Shown: positions 43,439 through 53,332, counted from the first letter of the stretch. The stretch is DNA of 54,715 bases from Bacillota bacterium (GCA_023399455.1 JAEWPN010000017.1:1-54715), one strand, 5' to 3'. The notes: generated by a model from the letters alone, not told the origin. Numbers and translations are program-made.

Positions 43439-44182
43439 CAGGAGAAGACGGAAGCAAAGTATCAGCATAAGTTAGTTGATATAGCAATTCACGAAAATCT
43501 TGCAACAGCTAGTTTTGATGTGCTCGAAACAGAATTGATTGTGGATGATAATGAAGTTGCATTGCCGTTTTATTATGATTCAGATAAGAACCATCTGGAT
43601 TATGAAGAACCAGCAAGAGAATCTGTGACAACCAAGCCTGCTATTACGAATGAAAATTCTGTGTTTTATGAAGAAGTAGTTAATGTAACAATTCAAAAAG
43701 AAGTTGAGGAAGAACCTGTCTTTGATTTTGATGAAACTGCGGTAACTCAGGAAGAAAAAGCTATTGATATAGCTAAAATATCAGAAAATCCATTTCCATC
43801 CACTTTAGAAACATATTTGTTATTATCTGTGTCTGAACGTATTTTGCTTCAACAGATATCTTCAGGTATGGATGAAAATGAAGTGTTTGAGATAATAAGA
43901 GGCAACTATAAAGCAAATGGTTATAGGGTAAATTTTTCTGAAATGTATGACGAGGCATTAGAACTATGTAAAGCACTCAAGACACAATCTACTGAAACAC
44001 GAGCCGTTGAAATAGCAGGACAGCTAAGAGAATATGGCGATTATAGATATTTGAAATCATCTACAAAAGACAGGATATTCAATTTTAAGATCGGAGATTC
44101 AAGTAATAATCTGAAACTATATAAGGCGGTAACGAAAGAACTTGGTATAAAACAGGATTTGGATGAACAATTTGAAGACTAA
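43439..44182 (+). pseudogene. Fragment of a relaxase-like C-terminus
   Basis: An open frame begins right after a stop at 43436-43438 with QEKTEAKYQHKLVDIAIHEN and runs to 44182; only an internal GTG at 43520 could start it. The end (LKLYKAVTKELGIKQDLDEQFED) resembles the end of the intact MobA (VKVYRGVLEKLGIEKELMDIYDEF), and an acidic spacer precedes both. It looks like the remains of a related relaxase or associated protein from the second element. No ribosome site. Confidence 0.5.
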
Positions 44183-44290
44183 ATATATGACGTGACGTTG
44201 AATCGACAAGGAGATGATAGAAGCGAGGGGAAATGGGAGAAAGACAAAGGCAGATAATGAATTAGGTATGTGAATTAATGTGATCAAACA

Positions 44291-44336
44291 AACAATCAAT
44301 TTAATCATTAATATAAAAATGATTAAATTGATTGTT
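44291..44336. promoter_or_regulatory. 19-bp perfect palindrome, operator of the fic-hsdM operon
   Basis: AACAATCAATTTAATCATT (44291-44309) is perfectly inverted at 44318-44336 with an 8-nt spacer. The right arm runs into the promoter -35 box. TTTAATTA-like words recur at 44345 and 44364. Confidence 0.65.
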
Positions 44337-44363
44337 GACAGTGATTTAATTAAGTCTTACAAT
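44335..44363 (+). promoter_or_regulatory. Promoter of fic-hsdM
   Basis: TTGACA (44335-44340), a 17-bp spacer and TACAAT (44358-44363), close to consensus. It lies about 50 bp upstream of the fic start. Confidence 0.75.
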
Positions 44364-44420
44364 TTAATTAGATCAAAATCGCTAAAATGATGAAATTAAT
44401 ATTTGAATGAGGTAATTAAA

Positions 44421-45482
44421 ATGCGTGATTACGATTATAATCAAAAATGGAAAGAATTGTTGACACCAGACATAGTGTCCTTACTTTCTAAAATACATGA
44501 ATTCAAAGGTGAACAGACCTTGTTTATAGAGTCTTATGCGGATGAATTAACAAAATTAGTGGAGATTGCGAAAATCCAAAGTGTTGAAGCTTCCAATAGA
44601 ATTGAAGGCATATACACATCGGATGAGCGATTGAAAAAAATTGTACAAGCAAAGACCATGCCAAAAACCAGGGATGAATTCGAAATTGCAGGATATAGAG
44701 ATGTACTCAACACAATACATGATAGTTATGAGCACATACCGATCAAACCAGCAATCATCTTACAATTGCATAGAGATTTATATAAATTTAGTGGAATAGA
44801 AAGCGGAGGGCATTATAAAAACTCTGATAATGTCATCGCTGAAACAGATAGTCAGGGAAATAAAAGGGTAAGGTTTGAACCCGTTGCATCATGGGAGACA
44901 CCAGAATCAATTGAAAAGCTATGCAAAGCGTTTGATGATGTTATGAAGAATAATGATTTGGTAGATCCGTTAATTATTATTCCAATGTTTGTAATAGATT
45001 TTTTATGTATCCATCCATTTAATGATGGAAATGGTCGAATGAGCCGACTGCTTACTCTTTTATTGTTATATCGTTCTGGATATATTGTAGGAAAATATAT
45101 CAGTATAGAAAAACTGGTTGAATTATCAAAAGAGACTTATTATGAGGCGCTGCAGGCTAGTTCTACAGGATGGCATGAAAATGAAAGTGATTATGCTCCA
45201 TTTGTAAGATATACATTAGGGACGATTGTGAATGCATATCGAGAGTTTTCTTCCAGAGTCAAATTACTTACAACAAGTGGAATGTCAAAGCCTGACAGAG
45301 TAAGGGAAATAATTAAAGAAACAATTGGGAAAATAACAAAGGCAGAAATTATGACAAAGTGTCCTGATATCAGTCAGGTAACAGTACAAAGAGCATTAAA
45401 TGACTTGGTAAAAAGTGGTGAGGTCATAAAGATCGGTGGCGGACGTTATACTGCTTACACATGGAATAGAGAGGTTGAATAA
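44421..45482 (+). CDS. fic: Fic domain protein (putative AMP-transferase)
   Basis: A 353-residue Fic protein. The N-terminal inhibitory helix motif SNRIEG (S-xxx-E-G) indicates a class II, self-inhibited enzyme. The active motif HPFNDGNGRMSR supplies the catalytic His and nucleotide-binding residues. A C-terminal winged helix (KITKAEIMTKCPDISQVTVQ) probably binds DNA and could act at the adjoining palindrome. Family members AMPylate protein targets. ATG 44421 has GAGGTAATT upstream; the in-frame TTG at 44403 is rejected. One nt separates it from hsdM. Confidence 0.9.
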   Translation: MRDYDYNQKWKELLTPDIVSLLSKIHEFKGEQTLFIESYADELTKLVEIAKIQSVEASNRIEGIYTSDERLKKIVQAKTMPKTRDEFEIAGYRDVLNTIHDSYEHIPIKPAIILQLHRDLYKFSGIESGGHYKNSDNVIAETDSQGNKRVRFEPVASWETPESIEKLCKAFDDVMKNNDLVDPLIIIPMFVIDFLCIHPFNDGNGRMSRLLTLLLLYRSGYIVGKYISIEKLVELSKETYYEALQASSTGWHENESDYAPFVRYTLGTIVNAYREFSSRVKLLTTSGMSKPDRVREIIKETIGKITKAEIMTKCPDISQVTVQRALNDLVKSGEVIKIGGGRYTAYTWNREVE

Positions 45483-45483
45483 A

Positions 45484-46872
45484 ATGATAACTGGTGAACT
45501 GAAAAATAAGATTGATAGTTTGTGGAACATATTTGCAGCAGGAGGCTTGGTAAATCCGTTAGAGGTAATCGAGCAAATCACATATCTTATGTTTATACAT
45601 GATCTGGATGATTCGGATAATAAAAGAGCAAAAGAAAGTGCAATGCTTGGATTATCATATGAAAGTATATTTGCAGAAAGTGTTAAAATAGGAGATAGAG
45701 ATATCGATGGAACACAGCTGAAATGGTCTGTTTTTCATGATTTTCCTGCACAAAAAATGTATTCCATTATGCAGGAATGGGTATTTCCTTTTATAAAGAC
45801 ATTGCACAATGATAAAAATAGTGCGTATTCAAAATATATGGATGATGCCATATTTAAATTGCCTACACCATTAGTATTGTCAAAGGTTGTAGATTCTTTA
45901 GATGAAATCTATAAACTTATGCTCGAAACCAAAAAAGAAACGGATAAGACAGAAATTGATATTCGTGGAGATGTATATGAATACTTGCTTTCTAAAATCT
46001 CACAGTCAGGCAGAAATGGACAGTTTCGGACTCCAAGACATATTATTCGCATGATGGTGGAACTTATGAAGCCACAAGCAGATGAGGTAATTTGTGATCC
46101 TGCCTGTGGTACATCTGGATTTCTTGTAACAGCAAGTGAATATTTGAAGGAAAAACACAAGGAAGAAATTTTCTTTAATAAACAGAAAAAAGATCATTAT
46201 ATGAATCACATGTTTTTTGGTTATGACATGGATCGAACCATGCTTCGAATTGGTGCCATGAACATGATGACACACGGTGTTGAAAGTCCTTTTATTGAAT
46301 ATAAAGACAGTTTGTCAGAACAGAATATGGATAAAGAAAAATTCTCACTGATTCTTGCGAATCCTCCTTTTAAAGGTACGTTGGATGCGGATTCTGTATC
46401 ACCTGATTTGTTAAAAGTATGTTCGACAAAGAAAACAGAATTATTGTTTTTAACTTTATTCGTAAGAATGTTAAAAGTTGGAGGAAGATGTGCTTGTATC
46501 GTACCAGACGGAGTACTATTCGGTTCTTCTACGGCACATAAAGCAATTCGAAAAGAAATTATTGAAAATCAGAGATTAGAAGCAATTATTTCTATGCCAT
46601 CAGGAGTGTTTAAACCATATGCTGGAGTATCCACAGGAATCTTGATTTTTACAAAAACAGGACATGGTGGCACGGATAACGTGTGGTTCTATGATATGAC
46701 ATCGGATGGATATAGTTTAGATGATAAAAGAACACCAACACCAAACGAAAATGATATAGAGGATATTATTAAAAGATTTCATAATAGAGATACCAGATAT
46801 TGTCATAGAATACTTCCACCCAGCTATGCAGCACATTGCGGGGAGCATTCTTATAGATCAATCCAGTCATAG
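45484..46872 (+). pseudogene. hsdM: Second type I methyltransferase HsdM, 3'-truncated
   Basis: The first 435 or so residues are a good HsdM: an N-terminal helical domain, DPACGTSGFLVTAS (SAM site) and ANPPFKGTLDADS (NPPF). After RFHNRDT near 46790, the frame continues for about 25 residues that are the antisense of a transglutaminase-like gene, then stops. The family C-terminus and any hsdS and hsdR are missing. Probably unable to modify DNA specifically. It is unlike the first HsdM in sequence, so it is not a duplication of it. Confidence 0.8.
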
Positions 46873-47185
46873 CGCCCTTTTGCAGCTCCTTATCGATGGT
46901 AAAGCCATGCACTCTGCAAGGAATCTTAACGGCTCTTAACAATGCCATAAAAAGAGTTCCCTTGGTATTACATTGCCCGTATCGATCGGACAATACCTTA
47001 GATGCAGCTATGTTATCATCTACATTATATCCGAATAGAATCTCATCCCTTACATAATTATATACCGCTTTAATGCGATTGAATTCGTCTAACTCTCCCC
47101 ATTTTTTCTCATTTACCAAAGCTTGTATCCGATGATTGGAGTAATCCAGCATCCTGGTTTCCAATAAATACCTATCCATTTCCAT
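46769..47185 (-). pseudogene. Transglutaminase-like protein, C-terminally truncated
   Basis: A transglutaminase-like frame with the Cys region KVLSDRYGQCNTKGTLFMAL and the His region NVLHSWVEVFYDNIWY. The family normally continues past this point with the Asp and a longer tail, but here the frame enters the end of hsdM and stops. Homologous sequence ends at about 46800. ATG 47185 is preferred because GAGAGG sits 11 nt upstream. The missing part was probably removed when the second mobile element decayed. Confidence 0.65.
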
Positions 47186-47259
47186 TATTATCATATCCTC
47201 TCTAATTTATTATGAGGAAATGATACACTATGCTTTGCCCGAAGTCTTTCAAAAATCCG

Positions 47260-47973
47260 CTATTTCAAAACGGCGGTGATGGATATTCCGGTCTGCTTTT
47301 TGCACATGGCCGCCAGATGCGCCGCACTGGAGAACCCGGCCTCTAATGCTGCATAGACGATAGAGTGTCCTTCCAAAACCAATTTGTAGGCTTTTTCCAG
47401 TTGCTTAATATTTAGGTAGCCTTTTAAAGAGCTTCCGGTCTGTTCCTTGAATATATGGGAAAGCCTTCCGATTGACAGGAAATTATCCCGTGCGATCTCT
47501 TCAAGGAGGCTTTCCGAATAACGATAATTTTTAATATCCACGATAAGCTTTGCTACACGTTCATCCCTCGCATTTGTCCCCTCCTTTTCGGAGTGTTCTC
47601 TCCTTGGCAATTTCATTTCCCGAAACAAGCTTTCTACAAAAGAGGCAACCTCATGCTGCGAATCATCAGCAGAAAGGGCATGGGTTAACATAATGTTATC
47701 TGTTAGTACACTTTCAGCCCCTGGAAGATAATCCGCTTTTAGCTTTTCTGCCAGAAAACTTGTAGGATCGATCAAAAGAAATAGCGGGCACTGCTCTATT
47801 GGGGGCATCTGGTGCCTGACGTTTTTATCCACGATTAACGCGCGATAACAATTCTTACTTCCCTCTTTTGGGGATAGTAAGAATATATGAAGAAAATTAT
47901 GCTTGTGAATAGAAACACTTTTAAAAGTCGGGATGACTACGATATAGTCATTTTCAAAATATATCTTACTCAC
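47260..47973 (-). CDS. AraC-family transcriptional regulator
   Basis: A 237-residue regulator. The N-terminal half is a cupin-like sensing domain (IYFENDYIVVIPTFKSVSIH). The C-terminal half has the two AraC helix-turn-helix motifs: LLEEIARDNFLSIGRLSHIF and IVYAALEAGFSSAAHLAAM. The start is GTG 47973 with AAAAGGAG upstream. It lies 74 nt upstream of the truncated transglutaminase gene on the same strand. The ligand is unknown. Confidence 0.85.
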   Translation of the reverse strand: MSKIYFENDYIVVIPTFKSVSIHKHNFLHIFLLSPKEGSKNCYRALIVDKNVRHQMPPIEQCPLFLLIDPTSFLAEKLKADYLPGAESVLTDNIMLTHALSADDSQHEVASFVESLFREMKLPRREHSEKEGTNARDERVAKLIVDIKNYRYSESLLEEIARDNFLSIGRLSHIFKEQTGSSLKGYLNIKQLEKAYKLVLEGHSIVYAALEAGFSSAAHLAAMCKKQTGISITAVLK

Positions 47974-48006
47974 GGAATGAACTCCTTTTGCTTCATGGAC
48001 TGGCGG

Positions 48007-48872
48007 TTACCCTCGCAAGTGGTATTGTAATGCTCCGGCAATATAATCAGAGGCGCCTGTTCCATACTTTTCATCGTTAAAGGCCCTGATAGTGTCATGA
48101 GAATAGCCCTCTATTACCATATCCCAGAAGCCTTCGCCCATATCTATCCCCAAATTATTTTTATTTGAAAATTCGATGATTTCATGAACGATATCCTGAA
48201 TTTCATTAGAAGAAACATCTCTGGTCATATCGGAAGTCAATTTAAGGTATAGCTCATCGCTTTTTTCATAATTTCATCCTTGTTTTCGATGATGGCATTT
48301 GACTGTTCCATTAATTCCGAAAAATGTTCCAAATTGTATTTCATGGCTTCCGTATATTTTTCAACACTGCCAAATTGCTTAATGGCAAGCTCGGCTACAT
48401 GGGACTCATCGTCCTTGACTTTTTGAATAAACTCATTAAATTTCTCGATGCTTCCCCAATATTTGATTATATCATCTTTCTTTTCGCTTTTGAATTGTTC
48501 CAATGCCTCGATATATTCGCTTAGGTCAAACTCTTTAAAACTCATATACTGCTCGCCCTTCTCCAATCTGCTTAGAAGCTCTATGAGCTTGTCTATCCGG
48601 TTTCGTTTTAAGCTGAGCAGCTTCTTTTGCTTCTTAAAAGCCTCAATTTTATCGAATTCCGGATTTTGCAGAATCTCTTTGATCTCCTTCAGCTTAAAAT
48701 CAAACTCTCTAAAAAGTAAAATTTGCTGCAGCTTTTGCAACGCCTCATCATCGTACAAGCGATAGCCTGCCGGCGTCAATTCGCTTGGTGCTAAAAGCCC
48801 GATTTCATCATAATATTGCAGGGCCCTTACGCTTATTCCCGTTAATTCGGCAACTTGGCTTATAGTCTTCAT
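48007..48872 (-). pseudogene. MerR/TipA-type regulator split by a frameshift
   Basis: The first frame (48237-48872, 211 residues) has the MerR helix-turn-helix SQVAELTGISVRALQYYDEI, a coiled dimerisation helix, and the start of a TipAS-like ligand domain, ending KKAMSYTLN-stop. The second frame (48007-48240) continues the same domain with SDMTRDVSSNEIQDIVHEII. Adding one base to the run TTAAATTG near 48240 would fuse them into one protein of about 287 residues, the usual TipA length. It could be a real mutation or an assembly error. Confidence 0.75.
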
Positions 48873-48948
48873 GATTACCCCCCTCTTAAAATTATAAAAC
48901 GAATGTAGAAAATTCTTTATGGATACGTGCTCCCGTCTCCTGGATAAT

Positions 48949-48979
48949 ATAGTACACTATCACGTTGCGTGGGAGTCAA
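48949..48979 (-). promoter_or_regulatory. MerR-type promoter with 19-bp spacer
   Basis: On the minus strand TTGACT (48979-48974), a 19-bp spacer and TACTAT (48954-48949). The spacer contains the dyad CACG-CAA-CGTG. Over-long 19-bp spacers are characteristic of promoters activated by MerR-family proteins, so this gene probably controls itself. Confidence 0.7.
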
Positions 48980-49183
48980 TACTTTTTTTCTCCAGGGGGT
49001 GTCTAGCCTCTGCAAAAGCAGTTTTCACACATAAAAATTTAAGATTTCCCCAAATGTAGAATATACTGTAACAAAGTGTCGACATAAACTTATTTAATGT
49101 TGAAGACGGATGTTATAAAATTAAGGAAAGTAATGAGTTTCGCAAACGTTTTATATAACATAAAAAGAAGGGATGAAGGAAGG
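48980..49183. other. Intergenic region between the MerR and SDR genes
   Basis: No gene was seen. A possible weak promoter for the SDR gene is TTAAGA, a 17-bp spacer and TATACT at about 49039-49067. Apart from that and the MerR promoter at its left edge, nothing distinctive is visible. Confidence 0.3.
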
Positions 49184-49960
49184 ATGGATAATTATTTTGA
49201 TTTAACAGGAAAAGTAGCGGTAGTGACAGGTGCCAGCTCCGGACTTGGGGCAGATGCCGCGCTCGCCTACGCAAAAGCGGGAGCGGATGTGGTGTTGCTT
49301 GCAAGGCGTGCGGAAAAGCTGGATGCGGTGAGGGTTGAGATTGAAAAAACAGGGAGAAAAGCGATAGCGCAGGCCTGCGATGTGACGGATGAGGAAAGCG
49401 TAAAGGCGGCAATCAGTAGAATACTGGAAGTATTCGGGCAAGTTGATATATTGCTGAATAATGCCGGGATAGCGGTGCGGGGCGGCGTAGACAGCATGAC
49501 GGTGGAAGAGTGGGATAAGTCCTTTGACACGAACGTAAAAGGAATCTTTTTGGTGAGCAAGTATGTCGTTCCTCATATGAAGGAAATCGGGTATGGTAAA
49601 ATTGTTAACATCGCGTCTATCAATGCAGTTGTCGCGGATAAGTCCGATATATTTATCAGACATTCTTACAATTCTTCTAAAGCGGCAGTGGTCGGCCTGA
49701 CCAGAGGTATGGCGGCGTCCTATGCCAAATACGGTATCACGGTAAATGCCATTGGTCCGGCACTTTTTGAAAGCGAGATGACCAGCGGAACCTTGTTTAA
49801 GTCCGAGGACTTTTTGAAGGGATATAATTATTCTAATCCTACGGGGCGCCCGGGCAATCGAGGAGAATTAAACGGTACGATTCTTTATCTTTCCAGCGAC
49901 GCTTCCAGCTATGTGCAGGGGCAGTTTATTATTGTGGACGGCGGCAGTTCTCTGGTATAA
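49184..49960 (+). CDS. SDR-family oxidoreductase
   Basis: A 258-residue classical short-chain dehydrogenase/reductase. The cofactor motif is TGASSGLG (about residues 16-23), then NNAGIAV, the catalytic region IVNIASINAV, and the YNSSK catalytic Tyr-Lys pair. The C-terminus FIIVDGGSSLV is typical. The family resembles gluconate 5-dehydrogenase and 3-oxoacyl reductase types, but the substrate is uncertain. GAAGGAAGG precedes ATG 49184; the longer frame from 49097 lacks a ribosome site. Confidence 0.88.
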   Translation: MDNYFDLTGKVAVVTGASSGLGADAALAYAKAGADVVLLARRAEKLDAVRVEIEKTGRKAIAQACDVTDEESVKAAISRILEVFGQVDILLNNAGIAVRGGVDSMTVEEWDKSFDTNVKGIFLVSKYVVPHMKEIGYGKIVNIASINAVVADKSDIFIRHSYNSSKAAVVGLTRGMAASYAKYGITVNAIGPALFESEMTSGTLFKSEDFLKGYNYSNPTGRPGNRGELNGTILYLSSDASSYVQGQFIIVDGGSSLV

Positions 49961-49990
49961 TGTTATCGAATATACTTTGGAGGTTCCCCC

Positions 49991-51214
49991 ATGCACTCAC
50001 CCAATCCCATCGGCACCCTCCTGAAACTGGAGCGCACGAAACAGAACAAAGGTCAAAAGGAGGTATGCTACGGCATCTGTGTACCTTCTTATTTGAGTAA
50101 AATAGAGCACGGGAGCGTAACTCCGGATGAAGAGATTGTTGAGAAACTATTCCGAAGGCTGGGTATTGCTTATGAAGGAAACAGGCCTGAATTTGCTATA
50201 TACGGAGAAGAAATTGAAAAATACTTTTATTCCCTTCACTATCGGCTGGACACGAAAAGTCAATATGCCTCATTGTTAAAGCATGACCTTCAGTTATCCT
50301 ACAGCGCTTTAGCAATCGATTGGCTGCTCGTCAAAGGACTGGAGGGTGAGCAGGTTAGCCCGCAGCTAAAGCCGCTGCGAGAGAATATGAGCGCGAAACA
50401 GAGAGCCTATGATACCTTCCTGCGTTTCGACGAATATACGGATTCGGGCCAAAGGGTATTGGACATCGAGGAAGCCTCCGGGGCAGTGAATAATTCCTTT
50501 GCCATGCTTCGGCTGTGTATGGCATATTTTCTCCACGGGGACTATTCGTCGATTCACCGGATGGAAAGCAGGATTGTGGCTATGGCCCTGGAGGAAGGGA
50601 ATACATTTAGTTTGGCAGAATATTATTTGTTCAACGGTTCCGCTTATGCTTGCTTGGGTATGGAGGAAATGATGATGACAAATTATAACCGTGCGATTCG
50701 GCTTTTGCAGAATACGGGTTGGAAAGAAGAACTGTGGGGAGTGTATTATAATATCGGTTCAACCTATATCAACCTGTATAACTATGATTTGGCATTAGAA
50801 TATTTGCATAAATCACAAGAGATGAGAAAGACTCCTGAATTTCTTACTCTTCACAAGCTGGCAATCACATATATTCGAAGTAACCGGCTTAAAGAGGGCA
50901 GGGATTATCTGGAACAGATGAAGGAAATGCTTTTAAGCAGGCAGATAGATACAGAGCTGGAACATTTGATTTACGAAGAAGCTCTCATGGAATGTCAAGA
51001 GGATTTTCCGGAAAAAGCTTTTCTTGCCGATCCGAAATATCTGGAATTGCTGGAGCGGCTTATCACAGTGTTAAAAAGGGAGCGACACTTCGGGTTCCTT
51101 TATTTTTATAGAGATATGGTGGTGGAAGCCTACAAGAAACAGCGGAAATACAAACAGGCATTGGAGTTCGAACAAGAAATTTCTTCGAAAATCACAAATG
51201 AGCGTGCTAAGTAA
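49991..51214 (+). CDS. XRE regulator with TPR-like C-terminal region
   Basis: A 407-residue protein. Residues about 8-65 are an HTH_3 domain (GTLLKLERTKQNKGQKEVCY, then YLSKIEHGSVTPDEEIVEKL). The remainder is made of helical tetratricopeptide-like repeats (MTNYNRAIRLLQNTGWKEEL, then YNYDLALEYLHKSQEMRKT). This architecture is shared with Rgg/PlcR-type regulators that may sense peptides. GGAGG precedes the ATG. It is followed by an MFS transporter it may control. A peptide ligand gene was not identified nearby. Confidence 0.85.
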   Translation: MHSPNPIGTLLKLERTKQNKGQKEVCYGICVPSYLSKIEHGSVTPDEEIVEKLFRRLGIAYEGNRPEFAIYGEEIEKYFYSLHYRLDTKSQYASLLKHDLQLSYSALAIDWLLVKGLEGEQVSPQLKPLRENMSAKQRAYDTFLRFDEYTDSGQRVLDIEEASGAVNNSFAMLRLCMAYFLHGDYSSIHRMESRIVAMALEEGNTFSLAEYYLFNGSAYACLGMEEMMMTNYNRAIRLLQNTGWKEELWGVYYNIGSTYINLYNYDLALEYLHKSQEMRKTPEFLTLHKLAITYIRSNRLKEGRDYLEQMKEMLLSRQIDTELEHLIYEEALMECQEDFPEKAFLADPKYLELLERLITVLKRERHFGFLYFYRDMVVEAYKKQRKYKQALEFEQEISSKITNERAK

Positions 51215-51250
51215 TGAGTTTACAGGCATAATTTCTCAAAAATAATGATT

Positions 51251-51279
51251 TTACAATGGGTAAATCTTACTGTTAAAAT
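51251..51279 (+). promoter_or_regulatory. Promoter of the MFS gene
   Basis: TTACAA (51251-51256), a 17-bp spacer and TAAAAT (51274-51279), 30 bp before the ATG at 51310. Confidence 0.5.
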
Positions 51280-51309
51280 GTCTCTATCTTGTACATGAAG
51301 GAGGTTCCT

Positions 51310-52554
51310 ATGGAACATTCAAAGAAAAAGAGCATTTGGACGAAAGACTTTACCTATATTACTGTGGCGGTTGTTTTATCAGCCATCGGCGGAGAGGCGA
51401 TGAATCTGCCGGTCAGTCTGCTGGTTTTTGAAGAAACACAGTCAACTTTCCTGTCTGCGATAGTAATGGTCTGCGGTCTGCTGCCCGATATTGTTTTACC
51501 GATATTCGTAGCGCCGCTTATCGATAAGGGAGATAAAAAGAAATGGATCGTGGGGCTGGACGGACTGCTAGTGTTTATCTACGCGGTAATGGGAATTTGG
51601 ATAAACGGACATGAGTTCTCTTATGGGTTGTATCTTGCTTTTGTTTTGGCAGTCGGCACAATTTCGGTGTTCTACCGGCTGGCGTACAGCGCATGGTATC
51701 CGGATTTGATTCCTGCCGGATTGGAGCAAAAAGGGTACGCGGTAAGCGGAACCATCTACCCCACGGTAATTGTCATAATGTCACCCGTAGTTACTTTCAT
51801 CTATGGCAAGGTCTCCATGGGAAATTTATTTCTGGCCGTTGCCGCAGTTACTTTCATATCCGTTTTGGTGGAAAGCAGAATAAAATCCACGAGGAAAAAC
51901 GGGCAGGAGGTCTACACTTTCAGACAATACATGGAGGATATGAAAGAAGGCTTTCGCTATATGCGAAAGGAAAAGGGCATAAGAAATATCTATACATATA
52001 TGAGCATAGCCAACGGAGCTTCCGGGGGAGTAAATATAATTACACAGGCATATTACCAGACGCAGCCATGGCTTACCGTAACTATGCTCGGGTTTTTGAA
52101 GAGCGCAGAAATGATTGGCCGCGTGCTGAGCGGCTTGTTTCAATATAAGAAAGAAATACCGCAGGAAAAAAGATATGCTTTTACCAAAGGTGTTTACTTG
52201 TTCTATGATGCCATGGACTCGGTTTTACTGTTTATGCCTTACCCGCTCATGCTTTTGAACCGCTTTCTATGCGGCGGGCTGGGCACCGGCAGCGCAACAA
52301 TACGTGAGACGGCCGTGCAGTCCTATTTGCCTGAGGGGATGCGCGCGAGGGTAAATGCGCTGTTCAGTGTCATATTTTCCATCGGTGGAATCGCATTTCA
52401 ATTGCTGGCAGGCATATTGGGACAGCTCATGCCTTACCGATATGCGGCCTTGTTTATAGGAATCCTGACCTTACTCAGCGTGTTCCTTTTTATTATACTG
52501 CCTGCAAAAGAGAATCGGCCGGTATACGAGGCGGTCCGCGAAGCGGCGTCTTAA
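51310..52554 (+). CDS. MFS transporter
   Basis: A 414-residue major facilitator superfamily protein with about 12 predicted helices. The first helix is FTYITVAVVLSAIGGEAMNL. A cytoplasmic loop with IDKGDKKKW follows helix 2-3, the usual position of the conserved MFS loop. A longer central loop (VESRIKSTRKNGQEVYTFRQ) separates the halves. Probably an exporter; the substrate is unknown. AAGGAGG precedes ATG 51310, which is preferred over 51289. It lies next to the XRE-TPR regulator. Confidence 0.88.
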   Translation: MEHSKKKSIWTKDFTYITVAVVLSAIGGEAMNLPVSLLVFEETQSTFLSAIVMVCGLLPDIVLPIFVAPLIDKGDKKKWIVGLDGLLVFIYAVMGIWINGHEFSYGLYLAFVLAVGTISVFYRLAYSAWYPDLIPAGLEQKGYAVSGTIYPTVIVIMSPVVTFIYGKVSMGNLFLAVAAVTFISVLVESRIKSTRKNGQEVYTFRQYMEDMKEGFRYMRKEKGIRNIYTYMSIANGASGGVNIITQAYYQTQPWLTVTMLGFLKSAEMIGRVLSGLFQYKKEIPQEKRYAFTKGVYLFYDAMDSVLLFMPYPLMLLNRFLCGGLGTGSATIRETAVQSYLPEGMRARVNALFSVIFSIGGIAFQLLAGILGQLMPYRYAALFIGILTLLSVFLFIILPAKENRPVYEAVREAAS

Positions 52555-52627
52555 ACTGATTTGTTGGTGAATTATAATCTGTTCTAAGATGCGGAAAATA
52601 CTGCTGATAAGCGAATAAGGAGGATGA

Positions 52628-53332
52628 ATGTTGAGCAATAAAATTTTACTTTTAGAAGATGATATCAGTTTAGTGGACGGATTGAAATATTCCTTAAAGC
52701 GCAATGGATTTGATGTGGAAGTTATCCGTACGGTAGAAGAAGCTATAAGCCGCCTGCCCGAGATTGATGCATATGACTTATTGATTTTTGATGTAACATT
52801 ACCGGATGGGACAGGCTTTGAAGTTTGTGAAAAGGTCAGGAACCAGGGAAAGAACATACCTATTTTATTTTTGACCGCTTCTGATGAAGAGGTGAATGTC
52901 ATTCGGGGGCTGGACAGCGGGGGAGATGATTATGTAACAAAGCCTTTTAAGTTAGGCGAGCTGTGTTCCCGGATTCGTGCTTTACTGCGCCGGACCGGTA
53001 TATCCAATCCAAACAATAATGTTGGCATCGAGTGTGGCGATATTACGATTGACCTTTTGGGAAGCCGGGTACTGTTGGGAGGAAGACCCCTGGACCTAAC
53101 AAGTGCGGAATATCGTCTTATTTGCTTATTAGTAAGGAATGCTAATAGAGTAACAACTCGCAGCAGTATTTTAAATGAGCTATGGGACAGTACAGGCGAC
53201 TTCGTGGATGACAATACGCTTTCTGTTTATGTACGAAGGCTTCGTGAAAAAATTGAAGTGGAGCCATCTCACCCGGAGCATTTGACAACGGTCCGTGGAT
53301 TCGGCTATCAATGGAACGAGGTATCGTTATGA
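52628..53332 (+). CDS. OmpR-family response regulator
   Basis: A 234-residue two-component response regulator. The receiver domain has Asp11/Asp12, the phosphorylated Asp55 (LLIFDVTLPDG), Thr83 and Lys105. The C-terminal winged helix (LTSAEYRLICLLVRNANRVT to VRGFGYQW) binds DNA. AAGGAGG precedes the ATG. It overlaps the histidine kinase gene by 4 nt. The ABC transporter gene that follows suggests a BceRS-like system responding to an antimicrobial at the membrane. Its kinase is broken, so phosphorylation must come from elsewhere, if at all. Confidence 0.92.
   Translation: MLSNKILLLEDDISLVDGLKYSLKRNGFDVEVIRTVEEAISRLPEIDAYDLLIFDVTLPDGTGFEVCEKVRNQGKNIPILFLTASDEEVNVIRGLDSGGDDYVTKPFKLGELCSRIRALLRRTGISNPNNNVGIECGDITIDLLGSRVLLGGRPLDLTSAEYRLICLLVRNANRVTTRSSILNELWDSTGDFVDDNTLSVYVRRLREKIEVEPSHPEHLTTVRGFGYQWNEVSL

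Larger units (their letters stand above)
43064..46795. mobile_element. Remnant of a second element in tandem at guaA
   Basis: It starts with the same order of att, terminator and arm-like repeat as the main element but has no integrase. It contains a fragment of a relaxase-like gene, a small mobilome ORF and a fic-hsdM operon, all A+T-rich. It ends at about 46790-46805 inside a truncated chromosomal gene, with no third att copy seen. Confidence 0.6.
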
